From assembly GCA_001695595.3 (NCBI GenBank), contig MBPM02000059.1, forward strand, positions 1 to 64,000: a stretch of DNA of 64,000 nucleotides, written 5' to 3'. The notes below the pieces were generated by a model that saw only the letters and a list, made by a program, of their open reading frames with translations, had not been told where the DNA came from and searched no databases. Of the stretch, positions 28,471 through 38,700 are shown piece by piece. The stretch is from Plasmopara viticola. Lineage: Eukaryota; Oomycota; Peronosporomycetes; Peronosporales; Peronosporaceae. Made by a program: the position numbers and the translations under genes. Every line of letters begins with the position of its first letter. Positions within the stretch are counted from its first letter, which is position 1.

Positions 28471-29754
28471 TTACTGCTCCGTGACCGACAATGTACGCGT
28501 CGACGTTACGAGCTGCTCCCAGCGCACCAACGGTTCGCCAAGCTTCATAATTACAAACGGCAAGCCCGTGCACAAAGCCGTTGGGCGATCCACATTCGTC
28601 AGTCCGCCATCCTCCACTTCAACGCTGTTTTCATCATCAGTGAACGATAGATAGCTCAAGCCTTCGCGCTTCCACTCGGCCATCGAATCGAGTGTGTGGG
28701 TACTCGCATGAGAGAAACACATGGCCGGGTCAAGAACAGAGGTCAAAATCGTCACACGACGTCTAGTCTCACTCTTTTTGGTGCCGGGCGTCTCGTTCTT
28801 CACACGCTCTTGGACTTGAGCAACCAAGCACACAAAGTGCTTGCGCACTGCATCTGCGTCAAAGAATGTCCGCATCATGACATTCGTGTGTGCGTCCACA
28901 ATTTGCAACACTTTCGACGTCACGGGACAACGATAGATCTGTGCGTACAGGTTTGGCGTCTGCATAATCTCCCACGTCGCTTTGGCCAACGCGTCGCCAG
29001 TGACTCGATTGCCATTGGCATCATTGGCACTGATTCGCTTTGTGAACCGATGCTGCATTCGCAACTGGTGCGAAGCGTCTTCATGCGTCGAAAAACACAC
29101 TTGCCACCCAAATGCTTCGTTGTACAGTTTTCTCGCTCCTGCCCCACGCATCACTTCTTGCATGTGCTTATAGCCCTTCCACACGAGTTCAAGGCATGTT
29201 TTCGGGGCAAGTGGCTGGTAGAAAAGAGTCAACTTGTCTTGAGAAAAGACGACCCAGCGGCCGCCGCCTTCTTTCTGTACGAGCAGCTCCTCCGTTTGGG
29301 CAGCAACGAGTCGTTTGTGATCTACGTCCAGCAATTTGACAAGCTGTTGCCACTCACGATACCGTGCGATCAATCGTCGATTCTCCTCGGTAATCGTCCT
29401 TTGCTGCAGCACAAGCCTCAGATAACGTGGCTGGACAAGGCTCAGCGCTGTCCTCTCTTTCGCGTCCTCCTTGCGCTTCAGAACTAACCCATTCTCCTCG
29501 TCTTTGATACAACGAAGACACGGCTCGACGTCCTGAGCGTCCTCACTCTTTTGCTCTTGCAAGTTTATACAAAGTCGCTCAATGGCGAGCTCGAGCTCAC
29601 GGGTAAGACGCTCGACCTCCGCGCGCTTGTCTTCGATGCTCTTCTTTTCCGCCAAGCGTTGGCGCTGCATGCGTTCGCGATGCCTCGCCCGGCGGATGTC
29701 AGGACTTAAGCGGCAGTCCTTTCTAGCGACTTGTGGCTTGCCCATCTCTTCCAA
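28471..29754 (-). CDS. Oomycete coiled-coil/START-like protein (M96-like)
   Basis: 427 residues. The N-terminus has a basic segment (RRARHRERMQRQRLAEKK) running into a long coiled coil with acidic and leucine heptads to about residue 75, then a second helical block (LVLQQRTITEENRRLIARYREWQQL). From about residue 180 a globular region resembles the START-like part of the large oomycete family annotated as M96 mating-specific or bZIP-like proteins (FGWQVCFSTHEDASHQLRMQ; ATWEIMQTPNLYAQIY). The combination suggests a regulatory or signalling protein, with no enzymatic motif. Frame intact. The family name is from memory of architecture, not a search. Confidence 0.6.
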   Translation of the reverse strand: MEEMGKPQVARKDCRLSPDIRRARHRERMQRQRLAEKKSIEDKRAEVERLTRELELAIERLCINLQEQKSEDAQDVEPCLRCIKDEENGLVLKRKEDAKERTALSLVQPRYLRLVLQQRTITEENRRLIARYREWQQLVKLLDVDHKRLVAAQTEELLVQKEGGGRWVVFSQDKLTLFYQPLAPKTCLELVWKGYKHMQEVMRGAGARKLYNEAFGWQVCFSTHEDASHQLRMQHRFTKRISANDANGNRVTGDALAKATWEIMQTPNLYAQIYRCPVTSKVLQIVDAHTNVMMRTFFDADAVRKHFVCLVAQVQERVKNETPGTKKSETRRRVTILTSVLDPAMCFSHASTHTLDSMAEWKREGLSYLSFTDDENSVEVEDGGLTNVDRPTALCTGLPFVIMKLGEPLVRWEQLVTSTRTLSVTEQ

Positions 29755-29929
29755 CTGCGGCTTACGCGAGCACTGGAAGCACTTTCATGTAGAATGCTGG
29801 CACACCACCTTGGTCAAGTACAAAAGAATTTGGGAAGGACTATAAAATAGAGCGCATATTGATTTGAAGAAAGGTCAGCTGAAGAATAATTTTTAGAGGC
29901 TAGTGGCAGTGTAGAAGGCATAAAAATAC

Positions 29930-30576
29930 TCAATACAGTGCACCCAGTGACTGGCATGTTAGACGTGCACTCTGACTTTCTACCTGCATTCTGGCGAAGT
30001 GGTGTAGGTACATAATTTTAATGCTGGAAAGTGTAGCTTCGAGTGCCAACTTGGTTGCTTGCGACAGCTTAGGGTAGTAAACGTGTACAAATTCCTCATT
30101 CGCATCGAAGGCGCTGTAAGGCGGGCCTGGTACAGCTACGCTCCACCTGCGCCACTCACCAGCATTATCAAGGAGTCGTTCAGATTGAGTTGGATGAACG
30201 TAACGTTTTGGGTGCAGATGTTCTCTCGTAACACCATCAACAATCAGAATGGGAGGACGTGTTTTGTCCGACGGCCTATACGATGTTTTTCGATAAATCT
30301 CACTACCCTGTGTCACGACAAGTGGCCACGCGACTTGATTCGTTTCTTCCTTGGCCTCTTTGCGTGGCGATCGAGCTTTACGGGTAAAGCAGGAGCATCA
30401 GTGACAAGAGCCAAAGTGTCTGGAATCTCAAGCAAACCGACGCTCTCCCAAAATTTCGTGACTCGGTAGCATTCGCAGATCAGTTCTGCTATCAAAGGTA
30501 AAGACCCTTGAGTCATCAAACTCACGATCAAGTGTCGACATGAAATCTTGTGTTTGCATCCACACTTCACATGCAC
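29930..30576 (-). CDS. Hypothetical protein in two frames
   Basis: I do not recognise it. The upstream frame (30576-30313) reads from MHVKCGCKHK to a basic run KRPRKKRIKSRG and stops. The adjacent frame (30316-29930) continues with 128 codons of protein-like composition (FDANEEFVHVYY, ATLSSIKIMYLHHFARM). The step between frames is the size of one lost base, as in other genes of this window, so a single gene of about 215 codons broken by a one-base deletion is likely. An alternative is a chance overlap. Confidence 0.35.
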
Positions 30577-31080
30577 ACTTTATGGTGCCTGTCTCTACAC
30601 GAGAGGATTGTCTACGCGTAAGACAAAAGCGACATTGTCCAAGCTAAAACAACTGAGCATTTATCCGCTTCTGCAGTTAATTCTGGAACTCTTTCTTTGC
30701 ACGTGAGGTGACCGTTCGTCCGGCTTGTATCCAATGGTTGCATCGAGTTGTACGGCTATAGGCCTCGTCCATTAAAGTCGTTGCGTAGGCCTTTAAAATT
30801 TTAAACGGGAGTCTTGGCTTCAACCGAAAGCTTCTGGCTTGCTTGCATTCAACGAACTTGGTAGTACGCCAACTGTACAGCGGGCGGTGATTATAGTGGG
30901 GATGGAGGGCCCTTTCTCGGTTATAATCAGCTTAAGATCCGCTGCTGCGGCAAGATTTAATTGTTGCATGCCGCTTTGATAGTGGCAGCGCTTGCAGCCC
31001 AAATAACTTTCTCTTCACTGACAGCAAGCCGAAATAACATATCCGCTCTCAAATTTTTATTGTCGTCAAAATCAAGTTAA
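30577..31080. other. Spacer before LINE insertion
   Basis: No recognised feature. Confidence 0.3.
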
Positions 31081-31259
31081 CATTCAGTTGATTTTCGGAA
31101 AAGGTTGGGGTGACGCCCTCCTTCCAAGCGCGGGGGCTTAATGCTCGCGCGCTTCGGGCAGGTGCTCTCGGGCATCTGCAGGTCTCTAACGAGTCTCACC
31201 CTCGACGCGACGGTCTCCAGCACCAGGCCAAACCCCCTTCCACGCCCTTAACCGCGCCA

Positions 31260-31437
31260 ACCGCATCCGGATTGGCTCCTTTAATGTGACTTCTCTAGGT
31301 TCGAAGCGCAAGAAGCACGTAACACTCCCCGAAGATCTCCGGCGCTACCGCGTCGATATCCTTGGCCTCCGAGAAACCAAGATTTACGATAGAGGTGAGC
31401 ACCGCATTGATGACTTCCTTCTAACCCTAAAAAAAAC
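31260..31437 (+). pseudogene. LINE endonuclease N-terminal fragment
   Basis: RIRIGSFNVTSLG and LRRYRVDILGLRETKI match the beginning of the endonuclease/exonuclease/phosphatase domain of LINE ORF2, including the conserved N and E metal-site positions. Only the first about 55 residues remain. Confidence 0.75.
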
Positions 31438-31456
31438 GAAGCCAAGACCGAAGTCA

Positions 31457-32220
31457 CCGAAATCCGCCGCCACTGCAACCCGTCGGGCGCCACTCGACAC
31501 GACCGATCCCGAGAAGAAACCTGGCACCACACTAAGAAGCTCGGAACACTCTTCGGCGATATCAAAGATCTATCCCGACGCAAGTCCCTGGCCACCCTCG
31601 CGCTCCACCGCCTCTGGTCCGTCTGGCTCCGCCCCACGTTCATCTCACCCAAGACACGCATTCGATTGTACAACACCTACGTTCTACCGATTCTGCTGTA
31701 CAACTGGGCTCTTACCAAGTCAGAGCTCCACGGCCTCGAGAGTTTCCATCGCCGCCAGCTTCGCTACGCTCTTGGCTATCGCTACCCCCGACCCATTTCG
31801 AATGCAAGACTCTACGACCTCTGTGATGAGCGGCCGCTGAGACTACGACTGACACAAGCTCGCTGGCGCCTGTTTGGCCATGTACTTCGCCGCAATCCCG
31901 ACATTCCAGCTAACCTCCAGATGCGTGCCTACTTCTTCTTCACCGCAGCAAAATGGCGCGGACGTCCCCGCACCACGCTCCCCTCGACACTCGACCACAA
32001 TCTTGTTTCCCGTGGCTCCGGCTTTCGACTCCGGACAGCACAAGACCTCGAAGTGGTACGTACCCTTGCACAAGACCGAAAGAAATGGAAGACCCATACG
32101 ACCTCGGTGCTGGATGCACTGCCCGCCGAACGAGACTCGACGTATGCGGACACCACTCTATGCCGTGGACTAGCCAGACTGAGCCTAGCACGTGCATACC
32201 TTGGCAACGCGATAACGTAA
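31457..32220 (+). pseudogene. LINE ORF2 C-terminal fragment
   Basis: An open frame from the deletion point, through the thumb-like region after the RT fingers and palm (YVLPILLYNWALTKSELHGL, then FHRRQLRYALGYRYPR), to the element's end, stopping within the tail. No catalytic FADD/YADD motif is present, because the RT core is deleted. Confidence 0.8.
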
Positions 32221-32248
32221 TACATTACATTACATTACATTCAGTTGA

Positions 32249-33098
32249 AAAGGTTATCAATAACGTAACGGACACAATGCATGTGAAGCCTCCAGATCGT
32301 TCACAGTGGAGACAAGACCGAGAATTCGATCGCTAAACACCGGACAGGTGGTAAGTGGAGATCTGTGGCTCGTCACACGCTAGAAGAAAACTACGTGTAG
32401 TTGTCGTAATCTTCAAAGCAATTGACCACATTGTACCTCTGCTGTTTCATGTGCGAGATTGGCTTGAGTCACGCAGACCCTTCGATTTTAAAAGTGACAG
32501 ATTGACACCCTGTCTCTCCACTCTTGCACTTTAAACGCATGTGCCCCCACGGGTGCTGACATGGGCGCATGCTGGCAAACGGAATGCAACTAACTTGATG
32601 GAGGCGACGGCTTTAAAGCCAATTGCCCACCTCTCTTTCCGCAGGCGCTAAATGTCAAACTCTTTTCTCGCGAGTGACCTAGTTTCGTACCACATTCTGG
32701 CAAATTGAGTCACCATTTGCCTATTTTTTTAAGCCCACACCGTGTGCACGCACATAAATACTCATGTCTTTCAGCCATAATGATCGCATTTTCCACTTTG
32801 TGCGTGCACTGTCCACATATGCCAATCGTCCTTGTCCTTGGCACCATATTCAAGTTCAGCTTCTATTCTCTCAACCAAATGATAACGCAACAGCCACGAG
32901 GATTCGTCGACCGACACGAAGCGTTCTTTTGCAAAGCATCGCTCCTGTCTGCAATTAGTGATTGGATGGCTATTTGCACACTGTCGTTCCCACCTCAGCT
33001 AAAAACAGCACCCTTTCGCTAATTGGGCACCGACGAGCTATTCTCTCCATTCGGTAGTACAGACTTTGCACTCTATTGCGAGATCTACTCTCAGCTCC
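32249..33098. other. Spacer upstream of coiled-coil gene
   Basis: No coding feature. It presumably holds the promoter of the next gene. Confidence 0.35.
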
Positions 33099-34961
33099 AT
33101 GGCGGTAGCTGCAGACTCTACGCGCTGGGGGCGTGAGCTCGACGACCACCCACGTGGTGACACTTCGTATGACGAGCGACTTGAAGCCTCGGACGACAGT
33201 CGTCAAGAACGCTTTCGCTCGGAAAGTGTTGGGGTAGCGACTTTAAGCCAAAAAGTAAAATCGCGAGGTGCCCCGATTTCTCAGACGCAAGAATTACAGC
33301 AAGAAATGAAGCTGTTAAACTGGCACAAACTCGCGAATGAGGCAGCTCTGAGAGCTGCAATCATCAAGACTAATAAAATCAAGCAGGAAGACTCCCAGTT
33401 TGCGGCTGTCTTGACGCAAGAAGAGCGAGAAGAGCGTGTTCAACGTGCCCAGCAAATCATCGAAGAAGAGCAACTCAAGCCGTTGCAAGTGAATGCCGCG
33501 TTTTTTCGCGCTTTGGAAGCCAAGGGTCAACGTGATGAAGCCAAGCTCGATGATGACGTCCAGCGCCACATTGAGCACCTTCGAAAGCTCAAGGAAGCAA
33601 TGACCCAACGAGAGGAAATGCAGCGAAGACGCCAACGATTTCGTGAAAAGATGCAAACACTACAAACCCGTGGAAACGATCCTCACCGGCTGGAGCGTTT
33701 GCCAAAGAGCTCCAATCAAGATGAAGTTGATGACCAAAACGATGGTGAGAACACTCATAGTCTCTACCACCAGGCTGCCATGGCTGCAGGTGGCAAGGCT
33801 GCGCTCGAGAACGTGGCTGTGGTGACGAGTTTGGACAAACTCATGGAGCTCGAGCAACGCATTAGGAATCTTGAAGATGCTGGCTTTGCCCTCGATAATC
33901 AGGACGATATGAGATCAGCAAAGTCATCTCAAGCTACTGGAAGTGGCCTTCGGTTTGCAAAGAGAAGGGCGACAGGGGGAATGCATGAGCCGTCTAAAAC
34001 CGTGTATGCTGTGACAAGGGCGACTAAAATGCGTGCACGCGATAAAACGTTAGGACAATCTTCACGAAAGATACCAAAGGCTGCAACTGCAGCGAATAAG
34101 CGCGTACAATCAACTAATAGTGGTATGAGGAACCGGACAAATTCCAAGACGAACACGTTTTTAACGAGCCTTCCTGAAAGCAAGCAACGTCAAATTCGAC
34201 GAATGACAGAACGCGAACGGCGCCTGTATCTCAAAAACGAACAAGCCAAGCAACGACAAGATCAAGCTCGCAAGCAGGACGTTGTGATTGAAGGCTGGCT
34301 CGAGAAAAAACGAGCAGCGGCAAATCAGCGAAAAGTCTCGACGTCGCAAGTGCGAGCTGCAGCCCAGACGTCAACAGCCTCTCGGCGACTTGTGAAGGAG
34401 CAAGCACCCCCATTACCTCGTGTAAGAGCGCCAGCGCTTGGTGCAGCATCCGGAAAGCGTCTCAATAACGCTCATCTTCAAAAATTTGATGACATTAAAA
34501 AAGGGTTTACGAAGCGTAAAGAAGTTTTTCAGCGTCTCCCAGCAGCAGTCAATGGTAGACCGTTGGGTCGGTCAAGCACTGTGAACAATACTACCCGCAA
34601 CCAGCACTCATTTACCCGAAGTGCTCTTATTGGAGCCAATCCGCGAACTACTGCAAGTGTTCGAGGAACCTTTTTGCCCCCCACTCGTGTATCAGCTCCA
34701 GGTGGGAGGATACCGAATCGACAAGTATCGGGTCAGCCTAGAGGCATAGCGCCTGATTCAGTCACAGGTCAAGTCATAAACAATTTGCCTCAACTCCAGC
34801 GCAATGTAGCGCCATCTCGACATTTGTCACGTCCAATACAAAGCTCGAAGGTGAATTTGCCAAGATTATTGACCCAGTCAAGACCTGGATCCGTGCTGTT
34901 GCAGCCCTTAGCTGCTCGAAGCGTTAGTATACCAAGTTTTAGTCGTCTCAACAAGCGATGA
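33099..34961 (+). CDS. Basic coiled-coil protein, unknown function
   Basis: About 620 residues from the ATG at 33099 (MAVAADSTRWG); an in-frame ATG at 33066 is also possible. The N-terminal half is a strongly predicted coiled coil (LTQEEREERVQRAQQIIEEE; HLRKLKEAMTQREEMQRRRQ). A short segment LDKLMELEQRIRNLED near residue 250 recalls the helical core of FSIP1-like flagellar proteins, which would suit a zoospore-forming organism, but the similarity is weak. The C-terminal half is basic, disordered and Ser/Arg/Pro-rich. No enzymatic motif. Frame intact. Confidence 0.75.
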   Translation: MAVAADSTRWGRELDDHPRGDTSYDERLEASDDSRQERFRSESVGVATLSQKVKSRGAPISQTQELQQEMKLLNWHKLANEAALRAAIIKTNKIKQEDSQFAAVLTQEEREERVQRAQQIIEEEQLKPLQVNAAFFRALEAKGQRDEAKLDDDVQRHIEHLRKLKEAMTQREEMQRRRQRFREKMQTLQTRGNDPHRLERLPKSSNQDEVDDQNDGENTHSLYHQAAMAAGGKAALENVAVVTSLDKLMELEQRIRNLEDAGFALDNQDDMRSAKSSQATGSGLRFAKRRATGGMHEPSKTVYAVTRATKMRARDKTLGQSSRKIPKAATAANKRVQSTNSGMRNRTNSKTNTFLTSLPESKQRQIRRMTERERRLYLKNEQAKQRQDQARKQDVVIEGWLEKKRAAANQRKVSTSQVRAAAQTSTASRRLVKEQAPPLPRVRAPALGAASGKRLNNAHLQKFDDIKKGFTKRKEVFQRLPAAVNGRPLGRSSTVNNTTRNQHSFTRSALIGANPRTTASVRGTFLPPTRVSAPGGRIPNRQVSGQPRGIAPDSVTGQVINNLPQLQRNVAPSRHLSRPIQSSKVNLPRLLTQSRPGSVLLQPLAARSVSIPSFSRLNKR

Positions 34962-35727
34962 GAGCTGCAATGATCGCCACAGTCGTTAGATTTATGGGTT
35001 CTTGGTTCGTGTACGTAAAAAATTGGCCAACGTGGAAACCTAAGTTGAATTATATAGATTATCATCAGTGTAGCTTGAATACTATTTGTCGACAACAGTA
35101 GTTATGTCGAGCGTAAACCAAGACATAGTGTATAATCTTTAGATTTAAATCAATAACTCCATTTGTCGTGAAGTTATAGGGTAAGTTCCAGCGCACGGTT
35201 CACCCACATCTCACTAATTTTGCTGTACACATACTGTCATCTGAAGCTTTTGTTCCTGGTCATATCGCTGTCTCCTCCGCACACACTTCGCTCCTTAGCC
35301 AATTGGAGTAGTATTGAATTTAAAACATGCGTATTTCATACGTGTAGCACCGAATCTCCAAGGCTGAAAGTCAATTCTATCTTAAATGACTCTTTATTAC
35401 AAAACCCTTTGCTTCTCTGTCACCTAACGTGCGTCATTGTGGTTGGCAATCACTTTAAAAACGCCTGAGGATCCGTGATACTTTCAAGACTCGAACCCAT
35501 GATACATTGCTTGTTTGTAAACAATTATTCTATGTTGCGCTAAGCATAGAGCAACTCACCATCTATATCGTCGAATCAATGTCTTCGTCACACAATCTTT
35601 AAAAGCAAATTTGCCCCTTTGTCAAATGGAAAAGTAGCTTTTTTCGACTACTTCAAAGCGATATCTGATTCGATGATTCTGCCGACTAGTACGGTTGCAC
35701 CCGCACTCCTTCAAGACGACTTCTCCG
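34962..35727. other. Spacer upstream of ligase-oxoamine synthase gene
   Basis: No recognised gene. Several in-frame stops separate it from the next start. Confidence 0.35.
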
Positions 35728-38700
35728 ATGTCTTCGCTCTTCGCCGACGTTATTGGCGACGTGGCGTACGGGGTCGCGGCAGCAGCATCGCTTGCCGCCG
35801 TGGCCTCCGGTGCTGCTTTAAGTGCGCACCTGATGAAACGTCAGCCCGAGAATCTGGCATCACCCGTACACAAAAATGGCCGTATAACGCAAACAACAAA
35901 CGCCGTGAAAATCACTCACCCGGTAATTGTGGCCAACGGTGTTGACATTGACACTGAGCCAGTGATGGTTGAGCTTAAGCGCTGTGCCGCGTCGTTAAAA
36001 TGGAGGCACAAAGTCGTCTATACGTTCTTGGACGATCTTGGCCGTGAAACGGTCAATCTGAGCTTCAAGGACGTGGATTGCACGGCGCGCAAAGTGGCCG
36101 CTGCACTCCAGCGTGACGCACACGTGGTCAAAGGCGATCGTGTGATGCTGTGCTATCCTCCTGGATTAGAGTTCGCTCTCGCCTTTTGGGGCTGTTTGTA
36201 TGCTGGTGCCGTGGGAATTCCCGTGTACCCGCCATATCCTGGTACCTTAGCAAAGGATCTACCCAAATTTAACCGCCTCGTGGAAGACTCTGGGGCTGCA
36301 GTCGTGCTCACAACCTCGACGTATCATCTTGCTAGCAAAATGGCTACAGTGAAAGGGTATTTCTCCACCTCTAGAACATCCTGGCCTGCTCACTTACAGT
36401 GGATTACTACCGACAATCTACCGGATTCACTCGTTGCACACTATGACGAACAGGACGCTCTGTCGATCACACACGAGGACATTGCGTTCTTCCAATACAG
36501 TTCAGGCTCAACGTCAACGCCCAAGGCCGTGATGATTTCACACGGTAATCTAAAAGCGCAATTGAAAACGTGGGAAAGCATTACATCCAGTGATCTTATG
36601 GTGAGCTGGCTACCCAGTTATCATGACATGGGGCTCGTAGGTTTCATCATTACCCCATGCGTCACAAGGGCGCGATGCGTGAGTATGTCTCCCATTAGTT
36701 TTATCAAGGATCCCGTCTTGTGGATGCGTACAGCTAGCAAGTATAAAGCTACACACGTCTGTGCCCCGAATTTCGGCTATGCGCTTGTAGCGAGAAAGAC
36801 TAGTGACAAAGACGCGGCGAAGATGGATCTAAGGTCTTTGAAACAGACAATTTGTGCGGCTGAACCGATTCGTCGTGAGTCGCTCGAGGCTTTTACGTCT
36901 AAATTTCGTGTCTCGGGGTTTGACCCGAATTCGTTCAATTGCGGCTACGGTCTGGCGGAAGTCACCCTGGTATGTACTGGTCAAGAACCGCCCCGGAAAC
37001 CGACAATATTGGATGTCAAGAAGCATCTGCTGGAAACCCAGCGCAAAGCCGAGGTCGTGAGTGTCGTACACGGTACGAAATTAGCTTCTACTGACATTAT
37101 ACAACTGGTGGGGTGTGGCAAAGCCATGCCAACTTTTTGCGTGACAATCGTCGATGTAGCGACGAAAAAGGTTGTTGAAGAGCTGCAAGTTGGTGAAGTG
37201 TGGGTACAAGGCCCGTCAGTGGCGGTAGGCTACTGGAATCGTCCTGAGGACACGCAGAAGATGTTTCACGCAGCGATTGCTGACGACAAGGGTAGTGATA
37301 GAGCGTATTTACGTACTGGGGACATGGGCTTCTTGTACAAGAATGAGCTTTTTGTGACGGGCCGACTCAAAGATTTGATCATTATTCGTGGTCGCAACGT
37401 GTGTCCCCAGGACGTCGAAGTATCTGTCGAACAGGCTCATGAAAGTGTCCGTCCAGGTTGTGCCGCTGCTTTTTCGATAGAAAAAAAGGACGAAGAAGCG
37501 CTTGTTGTGGTCGCGGAAGTCAAAAACGGTTCTTCGCAGCAGCTAATAGAGGAGATTAGTCGAGAAATAATGAAGACGGTCCTTTCGGAACACCAATTAA
37601 GGTGCGAAGCGATTGTTTTGCTTCGTCAGAAAACAATCCCAAAGACGACAAGTGGTAAAATCCAGCGTAGTGCTACAAAAGCTCAATATTTAAAAGGCAC
37701 ACTCAAGCCTTTGTTTGAGTACCGAGCAGAGGCTGGCAACTTGCCAGTAGTAAGGACTTCAGACTCGTTAAAGACTGTGATTAAGGATAACAAGTCAAGT
37801 GGAGAAGTGAAGACGCCTGATGAAATCCTCACGTGGTTGCTGAAGCATGTAGCGCAGGAAATTAATTTACCGGCGGTGGCTGACAACGCAGAAGCGGTTG
37901 ACGGTCAGAGAGCGGCCCTAACTACTGTCGAGATTGACCTTAATACTCCTTGGGCTATGGTTGGTTTGGATTCAATAGCGATTGTCGGGCTGTCGTCGAA
38001 TCTGGGTGAGTTTCTAGGTTGTATTGTTCCTCCCTCGGCTTTTTTTCAGTACGACACGCCGTACAAGCTTGCAAACGCTCCTGGACTGGCGTCTGGGGAT
38101 CTGTCTGGTGACCAGGAGAAAGAAATCTTAAACGGCGTGGAAGCTGTGCAGACTGCCAGTTCTATTGAGGAGATAGATTCGAGCTGTTTTCAAATTGAAA
38201 AGTTTCCAGAGGTTCAAGGACTCTTTGAACAGATAGAGCAGTTTGAAGCTGCAGGATTGCGTGTGCCATTCTTAGAAACCCTTACGCCTGAGAAACGCCG
38301 CATGATCAATTTCAACACGTACAATTATCTTGGAAATGCGTCGAATGCGGAGGTTGCTGCTGCTTCAAAGGCAGGAATTGATGAATACGGCACAACCATG
38401 AGCTCGTCGCCTATTGTGGGGCAGACACAGCTGAATTTGGATTTGGAACATGCGCTGTGTACGTTTTTCGACGCCCAAGCGAGTACTCTTTTTGTTGGCG
38501 GCTGGGTTACCAACGTCACGACGATTGATGCGCTAGTGTCCAAAGGTGACCTAATTCTCTGTGATGCGCTGAATCATGACTCTTGCGTGAGTGGTCAGCG
38601 TCTCAGTGGCGCGACCATCCTACCGTTTCCACACAATAATACAAACGCACTTGAACGGATGCTGTCGAAGGTCCGTACGAAATACCGCCGCGTGCTTATC

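Larger units (their letters stand above)
31092..32237 (+). mobile_element. Non-LTR retrotransposon (LINE), internally deleted, copy C
   Basis: The longest member of the LINE family here, flanked by the 11-bp duplication CATTCAGTTGA (31081-31091 and 32238-32248). After a 5' region ending near 31226 the sequence encodes the start of an apurinic-type endonuclease (RIGSFNVTSLGSK ... DILGLRETKI), then, after a deletion around 31430-31457 that removes the rest of the endonuclease and the RT core, the C-terminal part of the reverse transcriptase protein (KLGTLFGDIKDLSRRKSLA; TRIRLYNTYVLPILLYNW; RWRLFGHVLRR). It ends with a (TTACA)n tail. It cannot move by itself, but it shows where the short copies come from. 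Confidence 0.9.

Noticed and set aside
35480..35500. GGTTCGAGTC on the minus strand
   Set aside because: Again no box A or stems; a chance match.
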